Part shown: in pieces, positions 36,482-44,429 of the stretch | Layout of the letters: each line of letters begins with the position of its first letter | Position numbering within the stretch: position 1 is the first letter of the stretch | Assembly (NCBI GenBank): GCA_009379845.1 | Contig: WHSZ01000044.1 | Location: forward strand, 1-49,650 | Source of the DNA: Pseudonocardiaceae bacterium | GTDB lineage: Bacteria; Actinomycetota; Actinomycetes; Mycobacteriales; Pseudonocardiaceae | Direction: 5' to 3' | Length of the DNA: 49,650 bases | Notes under the pieces: generated by a model | Told to the model about the DNA's origin: nothing | Databases searched by the model: none | The model's input: only the letters and a program-made list of their open reading frames with translations | Made by a program: the position numbers and the translations under genes

Positions 36482-37072
36482 TCAGCCACCAGGGCCGGCC
36501 GCGGGTCCCGCAGGCAACTCGGGCGGGTTGGCGAAAAGGTCGAAGTGCATGCCGCCCGCGAGCAGCAGCCCGATCACGCCAAGCACGACACCGCTCAGTG
36601 CCACCGCCTTCACCCACGGCGTGCTGTTCGCCCGCGGGATGAGAACCGCCAGTAGCACGCCGCCGATCACGACGGCGATCAACGCGAAGATGCCGTTGAC
36701 GAGCGCTGTCGCGTTCCAGGGAGCGCCGTAGAAGGCCTCGATCTGGTCGCCACCGCCACCGGTGCCCGCCTCGATCTGGCCAATCAACTCCTCGCGGCTG
36801 CGCAGCATCTCGCCGACCGACGTGCCGGTCAGGGAACTCAGCCCGAGTCCGGCGCTGATGACGGCGGCGGCGCCACCCACGAAGCCGCCTGCCGAGTCCT
36901 TCGCGGTGTCCGCACCCTCATCGGAGGTCTCGCTGGCAGTCTCGTTTTCGGCTGCTTGATCCTCGCCCCCCGCCTCGCTTGAGGACGGCCCCTGTGGCTG
37001 TTCGGGATCAGGAGTTTCTTCCTGCTCGCCTTCGGGTTTGCTTTCGGTGGTTGTCGCGTTATTGGAAGCCAT
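36482..37072 (-). CDS. Membrane protein with acidic N-terminal region, unknown function
   Basis: A 196-residue protein. The first 60 residues are disordered and rich in Glu, Ser, Asp, Gln and Thr (SKPEGEQEETPDPEQPQGPSS). A glycine/alanine-rich amphipathic stretch follows (about 62-85), then a polar loop and two clear membrane helices (about 120-145 and 152-172). The C-terminus is PPELPAGPAAGPGG. The ATG at 37072 is the only sensible start, though its ribosome-binding site is weak. The family is not recognised. It is divergent from the hydrolase gene at 37109 with only 36 bp between starts, so the two promoters must overlap. Confidence 0.7.
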   Translation of the reverse strand: MASNNATTTESKPEGEQEETPDPEQPQGPSSSEAGGEDQAAENETASETSDEGADTAKDSAGGFVGGAAAVISAGLGLSSLTGTSVGEMLRSREELIGQIEAGTGGGGDQIEAFYGAPWNATALVNGIFALIAVVIGGVLLAVLIPRANSTPWVKAVALSGVVLGVIGLLLAGGMHFDLFANPPELPAGPAAGPGG

Positions 37073-37108
37073 CAAACGCCACGGTAGGTTGCGGCACCTA
37101 ATAGCCCA

Positions 37109-38140
37109 GTGAAGCGCCGACTGGCTACCGTGTACTCGTCCTTCACCTCGGATGTCCAGATGCGGTACAGCGATTGGGGCGCGCGATCGGCGCGCTGGAG
37201 CGGGATCCGCAGCGAAACTGTCGACGTGTGCGGTACCGGCGTGCACTACCTGCGGGCCGATGCGGGCTCCCGAGTGCGGCCGGGCGCACCGCCACAACTG
37301 TTGATACATCCGCTTGCAGCCGGCGGGACGTTCTTGCTCGATCTGATCCGCCCACTGACCGCGTACGGGGATGTCATCGCCCCCGATCTGCCGGGATCGA
37401 TCTTCGGCCACACCGGCACGCCGCGTGTCAACGCGCCACGTGTCGAGCCGAACGCGCGGTTCCTGCGCGCGTTCACCGACACGCTCGGGCTGGATCGGGT
37501 GATCCTGCACGGCTGGTCGTTGGGAGGTGCGGTGGCGTTGCGGTTCGCGGCCGCGACCGATCGCGTCGAGCGGCTCGTTCTCGCCAATCCGCCGTTGCCG
37601 GCCCGATTGACCGCGGCGCAATGGGTCGGGTGGCAGACCCTTGGACGCCTGGCCATCGCGGTCGGCCCCGCCGCGGCGCGTGGGTTGCTCCGATTCTGGG
37701 GAAGGCGGGCGATCGACCAGAAGCTCCGGATTTTGGAGCGATTCGACCCCAGCGAGTTGGACACCATGGGCGGAGACCCGTCCAGGATCGCGCCGGAGAA
37801 TATCGAGCTGTGGACGGACCAGCTCGCCGAGCTCCGCTCGGATCCCAGCAAGATGGCATACGCGGCAACGGCTTTCGGGTCCGTTGTCTCGGGGATCTTC
37901 GTGAACCGCCGCCCCGTGTTCGATGCGATCGACCGCATCACCGCGCCCGTGCTGCTGCTGTGGGGTGCGGAGGACCCGCTTGTCGAGCGGCAGGCGGTGG
38001 ATCAGGTGCTCGCTCGGCGGCCGGACTGGCACCTGCACGTGTTCGCCTCGGCGGGACACGCCGCGCCGCTTGAGGTCCCCGAGGAATACGTCGACGTGGT
38101 CGGCCGGTGGCTCGGGCACGGCGTCGATCTCAGCCGCTGA
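37109..38140 (+). CDS. Alpha/beta hydrolase
   Basis: A 343-residue alpha/beta-fold hydrolase. LLIHPLAAGGTFLLDLI is the oxyanion strand, VIAPDLPGSIFG the next strand, and GWSLGGA holds the nucleophile Ser (near residue 138). The acid is in LLWGAEDPLVERQ and the His in FASAGHAAPLEVPEEY. The triad is complete. The cap domain (about 165-265) is large. The GTG at 37109 is the longest start; GTG 37130 and ATG 37160 are possible and would remove a poorly conserved-looking N-terminus. The substrate is unknown. Its 3' end overlaps the convergent membrane protein gene by 11 bp. Confidence 0.85.
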   Translation: MKRRLATVYSSFTSDVQMRYSDWGARSARWSGIRSETVDVCGTGVHYLRADAGSRVRPGAPPQLLIHPLAAGGTFLLDLIRPLTAYGDVIAPDLPGSIFGHTGTPRVNAPRVEPNARFLRAFTDTLGLDRVILHGWSLGGAVALRFAAATDRVERLVLANPPLPARLTAAQWVGWQTLGRLAIAVGPAAARGLLRFWGRRAIDQKLRILERFDPSELDTMGGDPSRIAPENIELWTDQLAELRSDPSKMAYAATAFGSVVSGIFVNRRPVFDAIDRITAPVLLLWGAEDPLVERQAVDQVLARRPDWHLHVFASAGHAAPLEVPEEYVDVVGRWLGHGVDLSR

Positions 38141-38612
38141 ATCCCCGCATTCCGCTCAGTTCCGGTGCGGACAACGCGACGCAGAACAGCACCGCCCCGG
38201 CCAGCGCGAGGAACAGCGCCGGTCCTGAGGTGCTGATGGCAGCCCGCGCCACCCGTGCGGTCACGGAGCCGGGTTCCGTGCCGCGGCGGGCCAAGCGGGC
38301 GAACACGAAACCGAGGACCGAGGCCGGCAACATGGCGAACCACAGCGCCCCGATCACCAGAGCCACCACGACGCCGATCCAGCCGTGCGGCGCGATCGCC
38401 TCAAACGGCGCGGATTCCTGCCGGGGCGTGTAGGCGAACCAGCCGAAGGAAACGGATGAGCCCGAGGGCACCACCAAGAACCACGCGGCCCACGCGGCGG
38501 CTGTCAGCACCAGGCTGACGACACCGAGCACGAGCGCTGCCAGCGAGAGGCCACTCGGCCTTGTCGGTGGATCCTTCGGTGCGACCTGCTCACGGTCGGC
38601 GTCGTCGGTCAT
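38130..38612 (-). CDS. Small multi-pass membrane protein
   Basis: A 160-residue protein. A short acidic N-terminus (MTDDADREQVAPKDPP) precedes three predicted helices (about 22-50, 77-105 and 128-150). SLAALVLGVVSLVLTAAAW in helix 1 resembles the DUF4190/DUF4064-type membrane proteins of actinobacteria, but I cannot name the family with confidence. The start is ATG 38612. The gap 38613-38791 contains no full gene, but 38673-38750 encodes 25 residues ending LDFQNAHIAARLDAVLREG, which may be the tail of a lost gene. Confidence 0.72.
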   Translation of the reverse strand: MTDDADREQVAPKDPPTRPSGLSLAALVLGVVSLVLTAAAWAAWFLVVPSGSSVSFGWFAYTPRQESAPFEAIAPHGWIGVVVALVIGALWFAMLPASVLGFVFARLARRGTEPGSVTARVARAAISTSGPALFLALAGAVLFCVALSAPELSGMRGFSG

Positions 38613-38791
38613 CTCCAGTCTCCCCAGTTCGGCGCTTCATGACTCGCGGCGGGGCAAGCCGAGCGCAGTGTAGTGGGTCCAACTACGACACTCGATTTCC
38701 AGAACGCGCACATCGCCGCCCGCCTTGACGCGGTGCTGCGCGAGGGCTGAGCGTTGCGGCGGATGCTGCGGGCGAACCAGAGCGCGGCCGA

Positions 38792-39229
38792 TCAGTCGAG
38801 GCAGAACTCGTTGCCCTCGGGGTCGGTCATCACGATGTGACCGAAGCCGAGCGGGGGATCGGGCTCGTAGCGCTTGAGCCGGGTGGCGCCGTGTGTTGCC
38901 AGCCGCTCGGCCCCCGCCTCAAGAGCCGCCATCCGCGCGTCGCCCTCGAGGCCGGGCGCGGTTCGCACATCGAGGTGGACGCGGTTCTTGGCCTGCTTGC
39001 CTTCCGGCACCCGCTGGAAGAACAGCTGCGACCCGGAGCCCTCGGGGTCGACCAGGGCCGAGGCGTCGTTGCGGTTCTCGGGCGGCACGCCCATCGCTTC
39101 CAGGGCCTGCTCCCACGACTCGAAGCCCTCGGGCGGGTCGTGTAGCTGGTAGCCGAGGGCCTCGGCCCAGAACGCCGACAACCTGGCAGGGTCGGCGCAG
39201 TCGAAGGTGATCTGGACCTCGCGGGCCAT
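38792..39229 (-). CDS. VOC-family (glyoxalase/bleomycin-resistance-like) protein
   Basis: A 145-residue protein with the paired beta-alpha-beta-beta-beta units of the vicinal oxygen chelate fold. VQITFDCADPARLSAFWAEALGYQL opens the first unit and NRVHLDVRTAPGLEGDARMAALEAGAERL the second; FGHIVMTDPEGNEFCLD closes it. This is the common actinobacterial type often called glyoxalase-like; the reaction is unknown. It starts 1 bp after the stop of the DinB gene and is cotranscribed with it. Confidence 0.9.
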   Translation of the reverse strand: MAREVQITFDCADPARLSAFWAEALGYQLHDPPEGFESWEQALEAMGVPPENRNDASALVDPEGSGSQLFFQRVPEGKQAKNRVHLDVRTAPGLEGDARMAALEAGAERLATHGATRLKRYEPDPPLGFGHIVMTDPEGNEFCLD

Positions 39230-39230
39230 C

Positions 39231-39803
39231 TCAGCTCGCCTCCCGTCGGGTGTGCAGGTAGAGGTCGCGGAGCAGACACACCTCGGACAAATGGTGGATC
39301 AGCTCCCGGTTGATGTGCAGAACGAGTCTTGCCAGCGGACTCTCGGCGTACGGGCCCTCGGCATCCCCGCACGGGCGGGCGAGGCCGGTTTCGCCGAGTG
39401 ACTCGACCCCGGCCTGCCAGGTGGCGTACTCCACGTCCAGCTGGGCCAGTGCCTCGGCGGCGGTCGCGGCGTAGCAGAACGAGTTGTAGTCGGTGGGCGC
39501 GCGACCGAAGTGCGCCGCGTTGCGCATCGCGAGGACGCCGACGACCACGTGCCCGAGTCGCCAGGCGATCGTCGTGAACGGTGGCGGGTCGGGCTCCGGG
39601 AACGCGAAGTCGATGGTCATCGCGCCGGAGCCGCCCTGTATCGGTGCGGGGCCGGTGCCGCGCTTGCGTACGTTCCAGCAGTCCGGCGCCGGCTCCCAGA
39701 AGTACTCGTCGTCGGTGAGCCCACCGAGACGATCGCGCAGCTGGTTGGTCCAGTGCCAGTCGATCTGGTCTCGGAGCAGATGGTTCCAGGTCTGATCGGT
39801 CAT
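39231..39803 (-). CDS. DinB-family four-helix protein
   Basis: A 190-residue protein with the DinB/YfiT-like four-helix bundle. LLRDQIDWHWTNQLRDRLGGLTDDEYFWEP is the first helix. The metal histidines are likely those in WRLGHVVVG and the ELIHHLSEV segment near the C-terminus. Such proteins often act as thiol-dependent transferases (mycothiol or bacillithiol) or have unknown roles. The start is ATG 39803 with GGGAGG eight bases upstream. It is divergent from the WYL regulator gene, a common actinobacterial arrangement that suggests regulation by that protein. Confidence 0.88.
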   Translation of the reverse strand: MTDQTWNHLLRDQIDWHWTNQLRDRLGGLTDDEYFWEPAPDCWNVRKRGTGPAPIQGGSGAMTIDFAFPEPDPPPFTTIAWRLGHVVVGVLAMRNAAHFGRAPTDYNSFCYAATAAEALAQLDVEYATWQAGVESLGETGLARPCGDAEGPYAESPLARLVLHINRELIHHLSEVCLLRDLYLHTRREAS

Positions 39804-39864
39804 GGTGACAGCCTCCCGCGAATAGCGGACAGGATCGTTCCGCGATCTGTGAAACGATGAGCAC

Positions 39865-39945
39865 GTGACCGAGCGCAGCGAGGGAACCATGGACACAGCA
39901 CCGTCGGGCACGACGGAGCCGAGCGCCAGCGAGGTGGAGTTGTGA
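39865..39945 (+). CDS. Putative 26-residue leader frame overlapping the WYL gene
   Basis: GTG 39865 opens a 26-codon frame rich in Ser, Thr and Glu (beginning VTERSEGTMDTAPSG). Its TGA overlaps the GTG start of the WYL gene as GTGA. No good Shine-Dalgarno sequence precedes it. The GAGCGCAGCGAGGGAACCAT stretch reminds me of short intergenic repeats found in some actinomycete genomes, so it may be a repeat rather than a peptide gene. Confidence 0.25.
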   Translation: MTERSEGTMDTAPSGTTEPSASEVEL

Positions 39946-40901
39946 CCGTCGAGGCGACGACCGAGCGGGTACTGCGGCTGCTGGAGCTGCTGCAGCGCCG
40001 GCCGTCCTGGACCGCCGCCGAGCTCGCCGCCAAGCTGGAGGTCACCGACCGCTCGGTGCGCCGCGACGTGGAGCGGCTGCGCGCGCTCGGCTACCCCGTG
40101 CAGGCGACGGCGGGTGTCGGCGGCGGTTATCAGCTCGGCGCGGGCACCCGGTTGCCGCCGTTGCTCCTCGACGACGAGGAGGCGATCGCGACGGCGGTTT
40201 CCCTGCGGCTCGCGTCCGGGGGCACGGTCGCCGGGGCGGGCGAGGCGGCGTTGCGGGCGCTCGCGAAGCTCGACCAGGTGATGCCGCCCCGGCTGCGCGC
40301 CGAGGTGCGGGCGGTGCACGGCGCGACGGAGACCCTGGTCGGCCCCGGGGTCGAGATCGATGCGGAGGTGCTGGTGACGCTCGCGCGGGCCTGTCGCGAC
40401 GCCGTGCGGGTGCGGTTCATCTACGCCGCCCGCGAGGGCGGGGAGCGCGAGCGCACGGTCGAGCCGGTGCGGATGGTCGCCACCGGCCGTCGCTGGTACC
40501 TGATGGCCTGGGACGTCGACCGCGACGACTGGCGCACCTTCCGGCTGGACCGGATGCGCGAGGTGGTGGCGACGACCTGGCGTTTCCGGGCGAGGGAGCA
40601 TCCGGACCCGGTCGCCTACGTGCAGCAGTCCGTGACCGCGGCGCCGTACCGGCACCTCGCCAGGGTGCGGCTGCACACCTCGCCCGACCGGGTGCGGGAG
40701 CTGGTGCCGCCCCAGGTGGGACGCGTCGAGGACGATCGCGACGGGTGGTGCGTGCTCATCGCGGGCGGGGAGGACCTGGACTGGCTCGCCATGCACGTGA
40801 CCCGGCTGGGCTTCGAGGCGGAGGTGCTGGAACCTCCGGAGCTGCGGGAGGCCGCCACCCTGCTCGCCCGCCGACTCGCGGCGATGGCCGGCGCCGGCTG
40901 A
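39942..40901 (+). CDS. WYL-domain transcriptional regulator (YafY/DeoR-like HTH)
   Basis: A 319-residue regulator. The N-terminal HTH is VLRLLELLQRRPSWTAAELAAKLEVTDRSVRRDVERLRALGYPV (residues about 9-52). Then comes the WYL domain, with VRFIYAAREGG, RTVEPVRMVATGRRWYLMAWD and WRTFRLDRM, and the C-terminal WCX extension. WYL domains sense nucleic acid or nucleotide ligands in several defence and DNA-damage regulators. The GTG at 39942 has GGTGGAG upstream. It probably controls the divergent DinB/VOC pair. The 138-bp intergenic region also carries the short frame at 39865. Confidence 0.92.
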   Translation: MTVEATTERVLRLLELLQRRPSWTAAELAAKLEVTDRSVRRDVERLRALGYPVQATAGVGGGYQLGAGTRLPPLLLDDEEAIATAVSLRLASGGTVAGAGEAALRALAKLDQVMPPRLRAEVRAVHGATETLVGPGVEIDAEVLVTLARACRDAVRVRFIYAAREGGERERTVEPVRMVATGRRWYLMAWDVDRDDWRTFRLDRMREVVATTWRFRAREHPDPVAYVQQSVTAAPYRHLARVRLHTSPDRVRELVPPQVGRVEDDRDGWCVLIAGGEDLDWLAMHVTRLGFEAEVLEPPELREAATLLARRLAAMAGAG

Positions 40902-40923
40902 CGAACCCCTTGCTCGGCCTGCC

Positions 40924-41274
40924 CTACAGGTCGGTAGCCCGCCGGTGGCGCGGCTCGTACATGCCTACCTCGCCGCCACCTGGCAGCCGAAACCTGGTCA
41001 GCCGTCCCCATCCGGCATCGGTGACGGGCTCGGTGAACTCGACCCCCTTCGCCGTCAGTTCTTCCACGGTCGCCTCGACGTCGTCGCACATGACATAGAA
41101 CTTGTGCGAATCCGGGCCGTCCGTTGGATGCAGGGCGATCTCGGCCGGAGGCAGCTTGAAGATCAGCCAACCGTCGTCCGCGTCGATGTGCGGATAGTTC
41201 AGCACGTCCCGGAAGAAGGCCCGATCGGCTTCCGCATCGCGGCTGTAGATGATGACGTGTCCGCCGTTAATCAC
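40924..41274 (-). CDS. VOC-family protein
   Basis: A 116-residue single VOC protein. GGHVIIYSRDAEADRAFFRDVLNYPHI forms the first unit and KFYVMCDDVEATVEELTAKGVEF the second; LPGGGEVGMYEPRH ends it. It is of the extradiol-dioxygenase/glyoxalase-like superfamily with unknown reaction. The start is GTG 41274. It converges with the WYL regulator gene, with a 22-bp gap. Its 5' side (41275-41408) faces the divergent SRPBCC pseudogene. Confidence 0.88.
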   Translation of the reverse strand: MINGGHVIIYSRDAEADRAFFRDVLNYPHIDADDGWLIFKLPPAEIALHPTDGPDSHKFYVMCDDVEATVEELTAKGVEFTEPVTDAGWGRLTRFRLPGGGEVGMYEPRHRRATDL

Positions 41275-41408
41275 GCGGCGAGCATAGGCGCCAACACCGA
41301 CGATCCGCGGTCCGTCTTGAGCACGGTGGTTCTCGCCGCGATGAGTCCTTGCCGTCCGTCCGGTCTTTATCGGTACAACCGTTCAACCTGGAGACCGGGG
41401 GCTCGGAC

Positions 41409-41712
41409 ATGTCCGACACCTACGATGTCGTCAGCACCCGTGAGTTCGCCGCTCCCGTCGAGGAGGTGTGGCGCGCGTGGCACGGACCCCGGGTACGTAA
41501 CCCGGTGGTGGGGGCCGCACGGCTTCACATCGCCGCGCGCGGAACTCGACTTCCGGGTGGGCGGCGCATCGCTCGTCTGTATGCGTGCACCGGCCGAGCT
41601 CGGCGGGCAGGACATGTACAACACGTGGGCGTACTGCAGGATCGAGCCGACCAGCCTGCTCGAGTTCGACCTCGCGTTCACCGCGCGGCGATCCCGGCAA
41701 ATTCTCGGATAA
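41409..41712 (+). pseudogene. Frameshifted, truncated SRPBCC/AHSA1-domain gene
   Basis: The ATG at 41409 begins MSDTYDVVSTREFAAPVEEVWRAW, a normal AHSA1/SRPBCC N-terminus. After the Trp codon at 41478-41480 one extra base (C at 41481) breaks the frame. In the next frame the protein continues TDPGYVTRWWGPHGFTSPRAELDFRVGGASL...DMYNTWAYCRIEPTSLLEFDLAFT, and then stops at 41712, far short of the usual 140-160 residues. So there is one frameshift plus loss of the 3' third (a second frame change near 41685 is possible). This is either a decayed gene or sequencing error at the first site. The START-like fold would bind a hydrophobic ligand. Confidence 0.85.
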
Positions 41713-41724
41713 GCGATCGGCAGT

Positions 41725-42270
41725 TCAGCCGGCCATGATCGTCGCTGCGAGTGCCATCCGATGGTCCTTGGTCCAAGGTGGCCCGAGCGCTGCCCGCGGG
41801 CCGTGCAGCATCTCGTCGGCCCGCTCACCAAGGACGTTGACCGCTTGGCCCTCCACTTCCCTGGGGTCATAGAAGTGGACCGCCCAGCCGCGTGCGTGTG
41901 CGAGTTCGGCCAGCACCTGGCGGTACATGACGGAGTCGGCGCGAGACTCGTAGGGGACGCGACGTTGGACCGCGATGTCGTCCGGGAAGTCGACCGGCCA
42001 GGACCGCAGCGACATCGACACAATCGGCTCGGGCAATGCGGTGGCGAGTTGGTCCAGAGCGGCCGACGCTGCCCGGATCGCCGACGCGCGCACCTTCGCA
42101 ACCAGCGCGGCTGCCGCGGCATCGTCGAGAGATTTGCCTTCGTGGTGGATCGGTGCCCTCGGCATGCCAGGTTCGATCAGCTCAATTCGGCGGCGGTCCA
42201 CGACCCTGTGGTCCGCGGATGCCGTGACGGCCACTGCCCAACCGAAATGATGGGCGATGCCCAGCCGCAT
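41725..42270 (-). CDS. Conserved-looking protein of unknown function
   Basis: A 181-residue soluble protein without signal or membrane segments. It begins MRLGIAHHFGWAVAVTASADHRVVDRRRIELIE, a beta hairpin followed by a turn reminiscent of RNase H-like folds. It has an alanine-rich helix (SLDDAAAAALVAKVRASAIRAA) and an ordered C-terminal half with VDFPDDIAVQRRVPYESRADSVMYRQVLAELAHARGW and LGPPWTKDHRMALAATI. The codon usage and well-formed secondary structure say it is a real gene. I do not recognise a named family. The start is ATG 42270. Confidence 0.7.
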   Translation of the reverse strand: MRLGIAHHFGWAVAVTASADHRVVDRRRIELIEPGMPRAPIHHEGKSLDDAAAAALVAKVRASAIRAASAALDQLATALPEPIVSMSLRSWPVDFPDDIAVQRRVPYESRADSVMYRQVLAELAHARGWAVHFYDPREVEGQAVNVLGERADEMLHGPRAALGPPWTKDHRMALAATIMAG

Positions 42271-42431
42271 GCAACCGACTCTACTGGCCGACCTGGCCGG
42301 CGGTGTGCTGCTGAGTGCCGCGCGGGTGACGGAGGTCAGTCCGTGCTGTCACTACGGACCCGATAGATCCCTCAACGTCGACGCCGTCGCGGCACGCCGG
42401 ATGAACAGGCCAGTTCACACTTGTTGCTGGT

Positions 42432-42959
42432 TCAGTGGCTCAGGTCGCGGTGGAGTCGTCGTTCGTGCAGCTCGATGCCGCCGGGTCCTTGGTCGAGCTG
42501 GGAACGTCCGGTATCGGTCCAGCCGTGGCGATGGTAGAAGCGCTGGGCGGGTTCGTTGGTATCGAGAACCCACAAGCCGGCGTGGGTGAAACCGCAGGAT
42601 CGGAGCCCGTCGAGGGCGGTCGCGTGGAGCTGGGTACCGATGCCGTGGCGCCAGACGTCGGGGGCAAGGTAGAGCGCGTACAGGTCGCCGAGAGTGGGGT
42701 CGGCGCGGTCGGCGGGCACGAGCGGTGGCCCGGTCGCGGCGAAGCCGACGATGGCGCTTGCGATCGTTGCGACGACCGTGCGGGTGTGCGGCGGGCGGGC
42801 GGTGAGGACGTCCGACCAGAATTGTTCCCGGTCGCGGATGGACAGGCCGGCCAACACATCGTCGGGGAGCAGACCGCGGTAGGCGGCACGCCAGGACCGC
42901 ACCAGCACGTCGGCGATCGCGTGGGCGTCGGCCGGCGTCGCGTCTCGGAGCTCGACCAT
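42432..42959 (-). CDS. GNAT-family N-acetyltransferase
   Basis: A 175-residue acetyltransferase. VELRDATPADAHAIADVLVRSWRAAYRGLLPDDVLAGL is the N-terminal GNAT region. LYALYLAPDVWRHGIGTQLHATAL holds motif A, with the acetyl-CoA pyrophosphate loop (RHGIG). LWVLDTNEPAQRFYHRHGWTDTG is motif B. Its acceptor is unknown; this RimI/YitH-like type modifies amines on small molecules or proteins. The start is ATG 42959; an upstream in-frame start at 43034 would overlap the RibD-like gene. The gap 42271-42431 shows nothing. Confidence 0.9.
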   Translation of the reverse strand: MVELRDATPADAHAIADVLVRSWRAAYRGLLPDDVLAGLSIRDREQFWSDVLTARPPHTRTVVATIASAIVGFAATGPPLVPADRADPTLGDLYALYLAPDVWRHGIGTQLHATALDGLRSCGFTHAGLWVLDTNEPAQRFYHRHGWTDTGRSQLDQGPGGIELHERRLHRDLSH

Positions 42960-43020
42960 GCTGCCGATGCTTCCATGGGGAGAAAGGCTCTCCCCACTTG
43001 TTGCGCCAGGTGGGGCCAAA

Positions 43021-43623
43021 TCAGAACGCCGCACCCTGCTGCGATGCGACAGGGCGGTAGCGGACGTCGATCACTGCCTTCGGCTCGTCACCGCTCAGTA
43101 GCTCAAGCCGGATGGGTGTGCCGCCGGGGTTGTCGAACAGTCGAACGCCGTCGCCGAGGAGGATCGGGACGATGTGCAGATGGATCTCGTCGATCAGTTC
43201 GCGTTCGAGCAACTGGCTGCCGATCGATCCAGAGAAGACCGCGACGTTTTGGCCACCGGCCGCCTCCAGCGCGATCCGCGCTGCCTCGGCCACGTCGCAG
43301 TCGAGGAAGGTCACGCCATCGGCAGGTTGGGCATCGTCGGGATGGTGGGTGAGGATGAACACCGGTCGGGCCATGGCGCCGCCATATGGGGCGCTGGGAA
43401 CGGGGTACGCGTCCCAGCCCTTACGTCCGCCGAGTATCGCGCCGATGCTCTTGCCATATTCCTCGGCGATACCGGGGCGGAACGTCGCGCCCTCGGACCA
43501 GCTGATCGCGTCCTGGTCGGCGTCGGCAATAAAGCCGTCCAGCGACATCATGAAATGCAAGAGCACCTTGCCGGCGCCTAAGGGCTCCTGTCCATCGTGC
43601 TGTCGAACCTCTGAGGTGGTCAT
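43021..43623 (-). CDS. Dihydrofolate-reductase-like (RibD C-terminal) protein
   Basis: A 200-residue protein of the RibD-C/DHFR-like family. LLHFMMSLDGFIADADQD is the cofactor-domain start, GAILGGRKGWDAY the middle, and NVAVFSGSIGSQLLERELIDEIHLHIVPILLGDGVRLF the C-terminal NADPH and active-site region. Such stand-alone proteins are presumed NADPH-dependent reductases of unknown substrate. The start is ATG 43623 with GGGAGC upstream. It is divergent from a TetR regulator gene with an operator between them (43656-43675), so it is probably repressed by that TetR. Confidence 0.9.
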   Translation of the reverse strand: MTTSEVRQHDGQEPLGAGKVLLHFMMSLDGFIADADQDAISWSEGATFRPGIAEEYGKSIGAILGGRKGWDAYPVPSAPYGGAMARPVFILTHHPDDAQPADGVTFLDCDVAEAARIALEAAGGQNVAVFSGSIGSQLLERELIDEIHLHIVPILLGDGVRLFDNPGGTPIRLELLSGDEPKAVIDVRYRPVASQQGAAF

Positions 43624-43655
43624 CAACGGCTCCCGTCCGAATCGTGAACGTACAT

Positions 43656-43675
43656 TCATGAACAGTAGTTCATGA
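43656..43675. promoter_or_regulatory. TetR operator
   Basis: TCATGAAC (43656-43663) and GTTCATGA (43668-43675) form a perfect 8-bp inverted repeat with a 4-bp centre, in the 82-bp gap between the divergent RibD-like and TetR genes. The size and placement fit a TetR dimer site controlling both directions. Confidence 0.8.
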
Positions 43676-43705
43676 TAGGGTTTGACGGCAACCCTCGGAG
43701 GACAG

Positions 43706-44296
43706 ATGTCGCCACGCCCCGCCGTAGACGTCGACGCGCTGCGTACTCGGCTCCTCGAACATGCGCGAGCCGTGATCGCACGTGATGGCGTGGAGGGCCT
43801 GACGATGCGAGCCCTTGCCGCTGAGGCGGGCACAGCTGTCGGGCTGTCGTACAAAGCGTTCTCGTCACGCGACGAGCTGATATGGGAACTGACATGGGAC
43901 TCGATCGTCGAGCTGACCCAGCAGCTCGACGACTGGGTAGCGAGCCCAGGGGGTGCGTTGGCAGATCGGCTAATGGAGTTCTCCGACCTTCACTTCGCTT
44001 CAGTAGCGCCGGTGCTGGTCGACCACATCAGCCGAGGTCCACGAGGTGAGGAACTCTTCCGCGCTGTGGTCGACGCAGGGCTCACCAGGTCATGGGCGGC
44101 CCTCATGACCGAGTTCCTCCAGAACCGACAACGCACAGGCGACGTGCGTGAAGACGTGGACGTCGAAGCCTTCGGATTCATAATCACCGCAGCGATGCAT
44201 CACGTCCTAGTAACCGAGAAGCCCTTCATCACTCCGGATCGGCCCACGCTCGCCCGGTACATCGCAGGAGTTGCCGCGCAGATCAGTACGCCTTGA
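43706..44296 (+). CDS. TetR-family transcriptional regulator
   Basis: A 196-residue repressor. The N-terminal HTH is LRTRLLEHARAVIARDGVEGLTMRALAAEAGTAVGLSYKAFSSRDEL (residues about 11-57). A helical ligand-binding domain follows, with FITAAMHHVLVTEKPF-like helices near the C-terminus. The start is ATG 43706 with GGAGGA seven bases upstream. It is divergent from the RibD-like reductase gene and probably binds the dyad at 43656-43675. The wobble positions look less GC-rich than those of neighbouring genes, which could indicate recent acquisition (by eye only). Confidence 0.92.
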   Translation: MSPRPAVDVDALRTRLLEHARAVIARDGVEGLTMRALAAEAGTAVGLSYKAFSSRDELIWELTWDSIVELTQQLDDWVASPGGALADRLMEFSDLHFASVAPVLVDHISRGPRGEELFRAVVDAGLTRSWAALMTEFLQNRQRTGDVREDVDVEAFGFIITAAMHHVLVTEKPFITPDRPTLARYIAGVAAQISTP

Positions 44297-44429
44297 CCCA
44301 AATTCCCAGGGTCTGCTCTACGATCCCGACGGCGCGGCGCCGAAGGCGTTGTCAGCTTCTGATCGGCGGTGTCGTGGCACCGGGTTATCCTCGACAGGCT
44401 GACCTGGCCGGACACGTTCGAGCGCGGAG

